Source of the DNA: Branchiostoma floridae
Taxonomy: Eukaryota > Chordata > Leptocardii > Amphioxiformes > Branchiostomatidae
Length of the DNA: 64,000 nucleotides
Assembly: GCF_000003815.2 (NCBI RefSeq)
Contig: NC_049992.1
Location: 13,493,105 to 13,557,104, forward strand
Direction of reading: 5' to 3'
Position numbers and translations under genes: made by a program. How positions within the stretch are numbered: position 1 is the stretch's first letter; each line of letters opens with the position of its first letter. The notes beneath the pieces are model-generated. The model saw nothing but the letters and a program-made list of their open reading frames with translations, was not told the DNA's origin and did no database searches. Shown here piece by piece: positions 53,501-64,000 of the stretch.

Positions 53501-55896
53501 AGATATGCCATGTAACACGGTCTACAACGTACAGACTGTTTTGAGTCTTATCATGGTTTGATTCTCAGAGCAGAAAACAGTGTTAATGTGTACACAACCG
53601 TGAACAACCAGGTTGAAGTCTTTTTAAACAATACAGGAATGGATTTAGGTTTCGTCGTTTTCTCAGGTTATACTAGTAGTACGCTAAATTATAATAATGT
53701 AATCATATATAATAACAATAACAAAAACTTCACTTAGACTTAAGGCGAACAAGGTTTACCTAAATTTGAAAGATGAGGGGCACAATTCTCTTACTATCAG
53801 TTCACACAGAGAAACTATCAGAAGTGCGATCAATGCGACCATCCTCCCAACATCTGTTTGGAGATTACCGTTGCCCTACCCTTGACCCACAATGTTCCTA
53901 CATTTTGCCCATTTTGTGTTACGCGCATGTTTCCATTTGTTAAAAAATCCCTTTGAAATAGCCCCATGGTCCATGGATTGTTCTCCGACTTGCCTCCAAC
54001 ACATCTGCACACAATGAGGTTGCCGGGTGATGTGGCCCCGCGAGCCGGACACCTGAACATTCCGCCCGGTGACGACAGCTTGCTCCCACCTTTCAAAAAC
54101 CTATTATCGGCGCGTGGGGGAATGGTGGCCAGATTTTTAATAACTATGTAGTGACTGAGGAAGGCGGGGGAAGTGACTCGTAATGGGTCCGATATTTGCA
54201 TGATGACAATGACTTCCATCCATAGAGTGTGTGATGTTTTGTTCTGGCTGCCAGACGCCACCAGCCGCCTTCTATTGTTACTAAAATGCCGTTGGTGTGT
54301 GAACGGTAATTTTTTTCTAGTCAGAAACATTTCCAAGCATGTGAATGGACGATATTTAGATCCCTGATGGGAGTTTTATATGCGGACTGTCGTGTGTGTT
54401 TTATTGTTCAATCGTCCTCTGGGAGACCGTCGTCCCAATGACCGTCATGCAAAAGGACGCGTAAAGTTCTTACGACAAAAGTGGCTCTGGCGTCCAAGGG
54501 GAATCTCCTGCGTCCCTGCAGGGGAGCGGCTTTACGATGCCGCAGTGAGCCCGAACACCGCTGCACAGTCGTCACGCAAGGCGACACGTAACGCTCTTAC
54601 TTCGGAAAATCTCCTGACATGTCCTTCGTATCACTTCGGCACTCTCCGTCGGCGGTCGGTGGTGTCGCCAGACCCGCTGTGAGAGAAGCGATCTGCGAGG
54701 CACGGCATAACGTTATTAGTGCAGATAAATCACGTTGTCTCTGCTGTTCTGTGGAGAGACGCCTATAACAAACTCAGCAGGTGTTTCTGGAGTCGAATAA
54801 AAAAGATATGAACATTATATCCCCTCAACTTGTCGCACAAAAGTAGTCGTTTAATACTAACATCAGTTATACTAGTTGATAACGTCATTAAAACCAAATC
54901 TCTGCTTTTACTTTCTTGAAATTATTTCCTTGCACAAACGTTGACAATTGATCCATATGGACCTTTTAAAAACTTCAAACCAGATTCACTAAAAAGTTTG
55001 CGCCTTTCTGTGGAAAAGTGGACTATTCCAAAGCGTGGAACGAAGAAAGGCGACATGGCTAATTACGCATGGTTGTTCTCCTAATTAAGCCTGTTCTGTT
55101 ATCCTATCATCTGCAGAAGATGGATTGTGTCGTCCCCAACAAAGTGTCATAATGATAGTCTCTGTAATTGTAGGGCACGGTAATAATATGGGAGGATGTG
55201 ACGGAAGAGTCACCGCAACAGTCTTCAGACTTCAGCACCTGGTATATTCGTGTATGAGTAAGAAGAGGTCTTCTCTCATGTCTTGTATCTCTTCAAGAAG
55301 ATTTTAGGAAGACCTCATGAGTCTCTTGTTGTAAGCAGGTAATATCGTCAAGTATAAACCCCTTGCTTGTAAATGAAACACATTAAGAAACTTCAGTAAA
55401 ATTTGATAAACTAAACATAAACAGAATGTATCAAGTAGACCCTCTTGGTTGCCTTTCCCGGCTAGATATATGGACGATCACTGTGCGAGTGTGCACTGAC
55501 CAAAATATGGTTTGCGTAACTGTTGATACCATTTATTGTCATTATATTTTTTTCAAATATCTAGTATCATCAGTTAACTACGATGTAATAGAAAAACTAT
55601 CTGTAAGTTCGTCTTCACATGCTTTGAGAATATGGAAGAAGCATAGAATATAAATTCAGATATAAGTAGGGCACAGAACATTCTCTTTGTATGTAACTGT
55701 ATTCAGCCCCAACGGGGCATGAATATGCAGTGAACTTCATTGTCATTGTCTTTAATTGGAAAATGATGCAAGATGTAAAAACATGATTCAAAAGACAATA
55801 AATAATACAAAACATATCTACGAAATTCGTTGAGCAATTTGCCAAATCTCTGGTTGCTCAGCGGTTGTAGCGCAGTCGCAGCATCTCGTGGAAAAT

Positions 55897-56189
55897 CCGG
55901 GTTCACACATACTTGGGTATATACTCCAATCCATACAAGGTCCCAGTAGCCTCTAACGTTAACAGGCTCCACAGGTCGCTGGAAAAATAGAAATTGGACA
56001 AATAAAGACACATAACATGCCAGAGGAGTTAAATGGTCGCAAACCAAACTCCTCGGACAGCTAACTCCTCTGGCATGTTATGTGTCTATATTTGTCCAAT
56101 TTCTACTATTTTTTTCAGAGATCTATGGAGCCTGATAGAGGCTAAGTAAAGATTTCCAGATTTTAATATATTCGCACGTGTGAACCCGG
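55897..56189. mobile_element. 293-bp hairpin MITE
   Basis: The ends are CCGGGTTCACAC and its exact reverse complement GTGTGAACCCGG. Inner arms at about 55990-56031 and 56062-56103 are nearly identical inverted copies over about 42 bases (including ATGCCAGAGGAGTTA), around a loop of about 30 bases. Weaker pairing joins inner arms to ends. No clear target-site duplication. Confidence 0.82.
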
Positions 56190-59100
56190 CTTTAGGCATC
56201 CGTATTGTCTCAGTCTCAGCGTGCATTGACCATTGTCACTGAAGGCAAACTCTGGGAGTTTTCGCAAGACAGACAGACAAATAGTCGACAGACCTGAAAA
56301 GTTTCAAGAGTAGTAATTGGTTTAACTTTTGTAAAAAGAAAATGGCTGGAAGGAATTCCTGGCGTCTAGGTTGGTTACAGTCAATGAAAACGTCATTTAT
56401 GATGTTCAGTTTGCAATACATGATGCAGTTGGGTAATATAACATTTGTAACAGAAAAATTACTTCCATTTCGACTTTTATGAGTACTCATATACCACACG
56501 ATTGTAACCGTGCAACTGGAGAGTTCTGTACAGTGAAGTGTACCTATATTTCAGTCGCTCGCAATTGTCATGAAATAATGACATTTTCGTCCTTGTGCAG
56601 TGACTCTTGTAAACGTCCCAGCTTGTGGCAGGTATCACGGGGAAGGTCTGTCACAACTTCTTGCACAGAAAACTCATCATGACCGAAAGAAGGAGTAATC
56701 GTAGTCTATCACAGTTACTCTCCAAGCAAACGTCCCAGCTTGACTCTCCCCACATAGCCCGCAGCCGGAAACGCGCCAGCGCCCGCTGAAAACTTTGTCA
56801 GGCCCAATGACAAACAGGTAATTACTTCTGGATAATGTCCTTTCTGTCCTTCTGCTGACTTCTAAAGACGCAGCTTGAGATGGGATCCCATGTCGCATTT
56901 CAGACAAGTCGTCACGGAAACGCACGAATAACAAGTCTAACCGCCTTAGTCCCCCCGTCCCCTGCCGTCCCACTACAGGCTCGCGGGAAGATCCCAGCTT
57001 GAGGTACCAAAAGTAGCTCCTGTCACCCAACTTTTCACAGAAAGTTCGTCATGCGCAATGACATGGAATGTGCTTAGCAGGAAATCCGCCGACGTGCCCG
57101 CTGTGCGAGGAGGAAGATCCGCTCTCCAGGCGATGTCACTCGTTAGACGTTACTTTGCGTTGGTCGTGGTTCAAAGAGATGACTATAAATTATCTCTACA
57201 AAGTCGAGAGGATCCACCAGGCTCAACACTAGTGTGCCCTCCGACACGTCATCCCGAGTGTTAGGGCCTGAATGATGACTTGATGGGCTGTATGTGGATG
57301 TGACGCTGACCTGGGGGCATATGACTGACATCCACGGCTTTGCTTCAATGTAAGGTGTTTGGTAGGGATTCCCGGGGACAGAAGTGCGACCTCATTCAAC
57401 ACAAATCAAAGTCACCTTTCTCTGACAGCGCGCAAAGTTACGCGTCAGCTCTAGTTTTACGTTTAACCCAAAGTTTAGCAAATCTCCTCTTGAGGTAAAT
57501 CCTCAGTGTTATGTACGCGCAATATTAGCCTACAGGTTGTGGTTGGCATTCTTCCCTTCCTCTAACTAAAGATTGAAAAGTTTCTGGTGAAAACTTGAAA
57601 TCCAGACATTCTCCCAATCTCTCCTATCTGCCACTCCACCTTTCAGTCTATAACGTCTGAACGAGTTAATTTGTTTTTATTTCCCTCACAAAGCTGCTAT
57701 CTGGGGCCGTTGTGGAACTCTATTATGCCTCCGGTTTTCGTCGTAATCTCCTTTGCGAGAGATCTGCACACGGACAAAGCGAAATGACCCTCTCCAACAA
57801 CATTAACAGTCAATTCATTACCGTCCGACACGATTTCTTGCAAAGACGGGGTCCCCGGAGCATCGTGGCGCGCGCAGATAACAACTGGTGCTCGGCAAAT
57901 AGATGGGAACGCGCGCATTCTGCCCCGCTTCCTGCCACGCATTGGCTAATCAGCCGGAGATAAGGTAATCGGTACTTAACGTTCGCCTATATCGCTGCGC
58001 TGGGAATATCGCCGGTGCGACAGCCTTTCCTGGCGGGCTGCATTTCTGCTTTATAGATGGAGGGAGAAGGAAGAAAGATGGGGTTCTCCAGACTCCAGGG
58101 AGAGTTATGAGTGCTGAATTACAATGACTTCCGCCTGGTGCAAAGAGAACATCGTTCTATCCATGACTGATTTCTATTCAGAGTTCCGTCATTATTCCGA
58201 ACTACATTGTCCCACCCATACAAGGACAACGTTATCATCTCGTAATGACTTGATTTTGAAACGTGCCCCGTTTTCCACGTAGACGGCATTGATTGAAACG
58301 CATCTCGTGATCGCCCGACGGAAAACGGTTTGGGACGTGCAGAATTCTCAGAGGATATTAGTAATTATCTCTAATGTGAAAGCGATAACAGCCACTGAAA
58401 GTGAAAGTACGATCCCACTTGGACTGTTAATCGCTCGATTGGTGTCGATACAAGCCTCGTTAGTGACGTAGCCTTCAGAAGGTATTATGACTAACGGAAG
58501 TGTTATTAGATGTGAAAGGTGCAAGGTTGGAAACAATTGAGCTGCCCCCCTCCCACGCACCATTACCAATGTTTTATACATCTATCATAAAATCATGCCG
58601 TTTAGCATACAGCTGATTCACTTTCACTCCAATGAAACGAATCCTCCTACTCTGTGTGTTTTATGATTTGCAGGCCATTCCGTAAATTCACAAAACGAAT
58701 ATTAAAATGCATTTCCATGGCACATTAATGTGTGATCATCAGTATTAAATCGATGTACGAGCTGTTAAACAAGGTTTTTGTTTCCTTGACTTGTTCTTCA
58801 CGATTCACCACTTCCCCGCTATCCGTACATGACCGCAGCCAAACGTCTGTTATATAATTACTAGCGGGTGTCTTCCTCTTGCACAGAACTATAGTCTTTT
58901 TGCGCTGAGTAATTTCTCGTGTCAATGGATTATACGGTGGTTGGGCTCTGTTTGGCAACTCTGACAAAACGCCAGTAAAAGGCGTGGAACACGCGTGCGC
59001 TTCCTCCCAATTATTCGGAGGGCAGATTAGAATAATTAATACAAATAGACCGGAGTGCTGCACTTTATGTTAGCATTAAAGCACGGAATCGCAGTTGGTT

Positions 59101-59980
59101 ACACTACAGCGCCAGGTTTTTGTGTGGGGAAGAAAACAAACTAACGGGGTTTGCAGGTAGGGGCATGCGTGTCAGCGGCGAGTACACACTGCCATGACCC
59201 TCCTGTCATGCCCAAACATGTGGGAACGGGCCTTCTCGTAAATAAGGATTACTCAAATGAACACAAACAAATTAAGACCTTAATTCTAGCCTATTTTAAG
59301 ACATAATTCTTAAATCTTGCTAGTAATCCGTACACTTGTTCGTGTCAACAAAAAAGTTGATGATCTCAAAATTCCTAGAAGTAAGGTGTGATGTAAACAA
59401 ATAGTAGATTAATCTCATGATCCACAGGATGAGATATCTCCAGGTTTAAATGTAACGGACACTCTCTAGCAGGTGTACGTCATCAAAATCGGCCAATCAG
59501 CTGATTTTATGGTAGGATTTCAACACATCCATAATCAAAACATCTCGACAGGAAGCAGGTAAGGTGGTGGTGTCAAGTGCGTGCTGCAGAACGGGACATT
59601 GTCACCAAGACGTCCCATATGGTCTCTTCACTGGCACAATGGGAAAAGACTCAATATTCATTCGATTGTCTCTTAAGAGTCTTATGCTTGTCTTGGACAA
59701 TAAAAAGAAGACAATGGTAGTGTACAAGTGTGTTTTCTAGTAAACGTACTTAGTATAGCCAACTAAGGTCTTATCATGGGCATTCTATGTAACTAATATT
59801 TTGCTACTGTCTAAACTAGGCAAGGTTCACTAGCATGTTTCTCATGAGCCTAAAAAAACTGACAACATTCATGATCGTTCATGGACATGGGTACTCCATT
59901 GATTGTGACGGGAACACCTTTGGACAAGAAATTCATATAATCTTTTTTTCATTGTATCATTACAACATAGATAGAAGCAA

Positions 59981-60020
59981 TAAGAATTATATTCCTTCCA
60001 TAAGAATTATATTCCTTCCA
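59981..60020 (+). repeat. Exact 20-bp tandem duplication
   Basis: TAAGAATTATATTCCTTCCA occurs twice head to tail. Confidence 0.95.
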
Positions 60021-61110
60021 CATATTTTACTTATCTGCATGTTGTTGTGAGCCATAATTCATGTAAGACTTCAAGTAAAGACGTACTGAATAGAGCTATT
60101 ACGAGTTGGATGAATGATGGGAAGAATTAGGAATAGATGAGTGAATAGATGGATAGCTGGATGAATGATATCTGTTGCTATGAAATGAAGCGTTTTCTCC
60201 TGAGTTGATAAGAATATTGGGATGTTTCTGAACCAGAAGACAAGGCCTGTCCCTGTCGGCCGAGCTTGATGACACCGTTCCCACGTGCGACATGTGCACC
60301 ACACGGGGCCAGAGTTCCGGTGCACCCAGGGCGGATGTCAGACCGGGTCAGGGCGAGGATTCACCGCGCGAACAAAACACTCTCTCTTCTTCCCTGCCCC
60401 GAGCGGCATCAGTCAACCTGTCCCGCTCTCAGTCCGACATCAGGACGATTCGTCACAGCCCCGCCGCGCAACGCGATCTCCCACCTAATTAATCGGACAT
60501 TTACGTCCAGTTATGACCGCTGGAGAATGTACCTGACATTTTCTACACACGTTTCGATTCTGTCTGAAATCGCATTATCGTCTAAAATGGAGAAACGCTC
60601 CAGGAAGTGCCATATTAAATCATGACAAGACTTGCGGTCCCGTTTTGTTTGATGTTGTGTGTACCTTTAGTGGGGTCGTGTTCAAGACGCGTTTAGAATC
60701 CTGTGGGAAACAGGTTCACATACTATAAATACTGGCAGGATGTCAGGTACCCGCCGAGTGATACGTCCCAAATGGAATAGTTTCAAATATCAGGTGTCCT
60801 AGCCCTCCTGGCCGTTTGTCACGGAAGAAAGGTGTGCCAAAAACCGCACACGATCACAAACATCGTCAGTTGCACCTTAAAAAATGGGAAGTGCGTGACA
60901 AGTGTTCGCGTATTGAATGAAGTGATGAATTTCAAAAGGTGGGAGTTTTGGAGTGATTTCATACTCAGCTGCAAAGTTTAAAGTTCCCACAGCGGTACCC
61001 CGCCCTATACGAAGCGACCAAATCCAACCCAGATGTTCCTCGTCCCAAACTCCAACTTGTGTGTGCCGAGGGCCAAAATCTGTCACAGAAGTGCGGCATC
61101 GACGAATCGA

Positions 61111-61239
61111 CCAATCGGAAGAGTTTTTACCTTGCCCCGCCCATCAGCGACCAATCAGCGTGGAGACAATGTGACAAGGAGTAGAATTAGCTTTACAAAG
61201 TAGGCGCGATCACAAAAGGGGTCACACTTTTATATAAAG
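61111..61239 (+). promoter_or_regulatory. Pax3/7 core promoter: two CCAAT boxes and a TATA box
   Basis: CCAAT at 61111-61115 and 61151-61155 (the latter as GACCAATCAGCG) and TATATAAAG at 61231-61239, giving an expected start at about 61265. The ATG follows at 61344 with a short leader. Spacing is typical of NF-Y plus TATA promoters. Confidence 0.65.
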
Positions 61240-61343
61240 TGGCCGTTCCAAACTGCGTGTGATTACACCTTGCAAGGAAAACACAGCAAGGAACTCCTGT
61301 GAGGCCTTCTGACTTGTCGTGGACACACGTAAGGACCGCAGCC

Positions 61344-63001
61344 ATGATGATGCGACCGGGGGCCACCGCCACCTACCGCCCGCCTTTCCCGTTAGAAGGT
61401 GAGACCAACGATCCGGTCTTTTGTCACATTGCTACTGTATGTGTGTGTGTTTGTGTGTGTAGTTCCATGTGTTAGTCCTACTGAAGTAGCCTACTGGCTT
61501 GTTGTTTTCCTGGTTAAGTCCATAAGTGGTGGACAGTCGCTCGGTAACGACGAGGACTGTCCTATGACATGTGTCCCATTACCGTTCAGCGGTGTAGAAC
61601 ACACGTGTATGTATGTACCACACATGTCTGTATGTCGACACTATGTTCAATATGCTGTCCGCCTGGGCGAACTTTACCTTCAAGAGGGCAACATTTTATA
61701 AGTTGATGTAATAATATTTGGCTAGCTTTTCGTCAGGAGGCGAAACCTCCCCCTTGTTGTACTCCAACACTTCCTTTACGTCACGAGTGGTCATGAGTTT
61801 CCTTTGTTTCTCCCCTGCACACTTGTGTGCAGCATACCTTCTGTGTTCGAGCCTTGATCTCTGGCAATAGGTGAAAAGTTGAGAAATAAAGAAGCGAAAT
61901 TGAAGAAGCCTATACACACTCGCGTATCATGAACCCTAAAGTCATCTTGTCAACACAACGGCTTATCTTAACAAGAAGATAATTGGCGAGATTTACAAAT
62001 TAACAGATCTTAGTTCTCCTAATTCGTTTGTCGCAAACACCGCTGCCATTGTGTGAAGAGGCAACACCTTCCATGGATATGAAAATGTGTATTGTTGTGA
62101 CTTCCTCGTCTCCCTTTTCTCGGCGCCTTACTACAACAAACAAATCCCTGAAACATACGAAAACCCGAGAACAACAAGGAAATAATGCTTATCCTATTAT
62201 CTCTCCTACCATTTCTTCTTACCCAGTAGTTTGCTTGTTTCTATGAAATCGCGTATTTGATGCTTATTAGCAAAATAGCTTTGCCGTGAAGATAAAATTA
62301 TGAATTGTATGAATGAAAACGGGAGGGTGTCTCAGTTGTAATCTTTATCGTTTGGTTCTACGGATTTCCGACGTAATATAAGATCTGTAAGTTTAGCTGA
62401 GAAAGATTTGAACTGCTCGGCGACCACGAGACTTGGGTAGTTTGTTCCGTTCCTCTCTCACCACAAAACTCGATGGCATTATTCTTCGTGCTACCAGGGC
62501 AGGGTCGTGTGAACCAGCTCGGGGGAGTCTTCATCAACGGCCGCCCGCTGCCCAACCACATTCGGCACAAGATCGTGGAGATGGCCGCCGCCGGGATCCG
62601 GCCCTGCGTCATCAGCCGCCAGCTTCGCGTGTCGCACGGCTGCGTCTCCAAGATCCTCTGCCGCTACCAGGAGACCGGCTCCATCAAGCCGGGCGCCATC
62701 GGCGGCAGCAAGCCGCGCGTCGCTACACCCGAGGTGGAGAAGAAGATCGAGGACTACAAGAGAGACAACCCCGGCATGTTCAGCTGGGAGATCCGGGACC
62801 GGCTGCTGAAGGACGGGATGTGTGACCGCAGCACCGTCCCCTCCGTCTCGTCCATCTCACGCATTCTCCGCGGAGGGAAGGGCGACGGCCGCCGCAGCGA
62901 GGATGGCGACAGCGAGGACGAGCGGAGGGACGGCGAGGACGGCGAGAAGAAACGGTCCCACAGCATCGACGGCATCCTGGGCGAGAAGGGCGGCTGTCGA
63001 G
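61344..63001 (+). CDS. Pax3/7: Pax3/7 transcription factor, exons 1 and 2 (5' part)
   Basis: Exon 1 (61344-61398) encodes [18 protein letters not shown] and joins exon 2 (62498-63001) through a 1.1-kb phase-1 intron. Residues 20-147 are a paired domain ([20 protein letters not shown] at its start, then [42 protein letters not shown]). The octapeptide HSIDGILG lies at residues 173-180. This pairing identifies the Pax3/7 class, which patterns neural plate border, neural tube and myogenic cells in chordates. The linker is rich in Asp, Glu and Arg. The open frame ends at a good donor (CGAG/GTGAGT), so the homeodomain and tail are outside the window. Amphioxus has more than one Pax3/7 gene, so which copy this is cannot be said. 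Confidence 0.95.
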
Positions 63002-64000
63002 GTGAGTACGTACCTGAGGTGTACACCTGTAACGACCTGACCAGCCCACAGCGCTGACCTAAGATAATAGGATGTTCGTCCGGAATTTCGGTATTTCAAG
63101 TGTGAAATTGTAATCTGGACGTTTTTCTCGCCGATTTATTAGGGCGATAATTACATTACACCTTCAAAGAGCGATCATTCGGTGCCAATTATCAAATCAT
63201 GGTATATTTGTTAACACGGGCAAACCTTTGGCGGGGTAGTTAAGTTTATTACATACTTCCAAGAGCTACCCGAAACCATGACTGTTTACAAGAATCGACA
63301 TTAGCTTCAGATGGAATTACATTTTCACGGGACGAAAAAAATGACAAGAATCTCAACATACAACAACGAACTGATTGAACCCTGTCGGTACATTAAAAAG
63401 GGAAACGATTCACTTGCAAAACAATGTCATCTGATGCATATCTTGATATCGAGTTACTAGAAATCGTGATTCACTGTTGATTGGAGGCTATTTGACATTG
63501 CGGTAGAAAAATTCTGTCCTGAAAGAGAAATATTCTTCGTCATCGCTCGGTTTGAAAATTATTATAAAGCATTTCCCAATAGAGCAGATTTTTACGAATT
63601 GCATATTTGTGACAAATGATCTATAAAAATTCAGAACATGTAAAACAGACGTACTGAAGAACAGCATCTGTATCAGTTTTATTTGAAGTTTTCTCAACCA
63701 AAATACAGAAAGCGATAATCGTCTACATGTTCAGATATAACTAGTTTTAAATTGCTCGACAGCTTGGGTAGCGACAATCCAAGGATTTCCCGTTTTTTTT
63801 TTTAAACAAATTATACAGATATCGTGAAAACACAAGGTTTTAACATTGTTCTACAAGATTTGATAAAATAAGGGACGTCGGAAATTCATAGCAACCTTAA
63901 ATCGTTACATCTCCTTTGTTCTTGCTTGGCGCGTCAGTTGTTATACCAAAGTGTAACGGTAAATGGTGTTCTTGGCTTCTAGACAAACAAATGAACTGTT
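63002..64000 (+). other. Pax3/7 intron 2 (partial)
   Basis: Begins with GTGAGTACG after the octapeptide exon and runs to the window edge. AT-rich; no homeobox exon seen. Confidence 0.8.

Larger units (their letters stand above)
50532..61100. other. ~10.6-kb gene-free region between actin 4 and Pax3/7
   Basis: No recognisable exon. The longest open frame (168 codons, minus strand, 53830-54336) shows no motif or plausible splice context. Seen here: a 293-bp hairpin element (55897-56189), the 15-mer AAACGTCCCAGCTTG at 56611 and again at 56728, and an exact 20-bp tandem duplication at 59981-60020. Developmental genes such as Pax3/7 often have large regulatory flanks, so enhancers may lie here, but none can be shown from one sequence. 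Confidence 0.5.

Noticed and set aside
53830-54336. 168-codon minus-strand open frame
   Set aside because: No domain, no plausible splice context, composition like surrounding DNA; probably chance.

Overview
The window reads as animal nuclear DNA, most probably from a cephalochordate (amphioxus, Branchiostoma). Genes have many short exons with GT/AG introns. Four five- or four-exon actin genes lie together, a Pax3/7 paired-box gene begins near the right edge, a BAG1 co-chaperone gene is on the minus strand, and a tandem family of secreted chlorophyllase-like hydrolases lies on the left. Hairpin transposons and tRNA-derived repeats are dense. The species assignment is inference; no species-specific marker was tested. 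Four runs of exactly 100 N are scaffold gaps.

Layout. 1-6648: a nearly complete non-LTR retrotransposon (LINE), plus strand, with a two-ORF structure. ORF1 (838 aa) combines a J-domain-like N-terminus without HPD, a zinc ribbon, a coiled coil, an SGNH hydrolase domain with all blocks present, and a proline-rich tail. ORF2 (AP endonuclease, reverse transcriptase, C-terminal CCHC) carries one in-frame TGA. The element sits just upstream of the last exon of a hydrolase gene (gene A). 6808-16160: three chlorophyllase-like genes in tandem: gene A (last exon only), gene B (its last exon lost in an assembly gap) and gene C (seven exons, complete, 326 aa). 16650-20501: BAG1, minus strand, seven exons, 201 aa, convergent with gene C. 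20502-29236: no convincing gene. 29247-42828: three plus-strand actins: a divergent one (381 aa) and two nearly identical muscle-type ones (377 aa each). Both muscle-type genes have a TATA box and an untranslated first exon. 44738-46430: a ~195-bp tandem repeat array with one inverted unit beyond a gap. 47324-49956: a fourth actin, minus strand, 376 aa. 50.5-61.1 kb: gene-free DNA upstream of Pax3/7. 61344 to the end: Pax3/7 exons 1 and 2 (paired domain and octapeptide); the homeobox exons lie beyond the window.

Working together: the actins are a local multigene family with shared intron positions, and the 34.8 and 40.5 kb copies look homogenised. The hydrolases are predicted to be secreted and could act on dietary chlorophyll or related esters, but that is inference from the family. 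The items most worth a second look are the J-like domain fused to an SGNH ORF1 in a LINE, the chordate chlorophyllase-like cluster with a changed nucleophile elbow, and several hairpin transposons with exact target-site duplications in introns.
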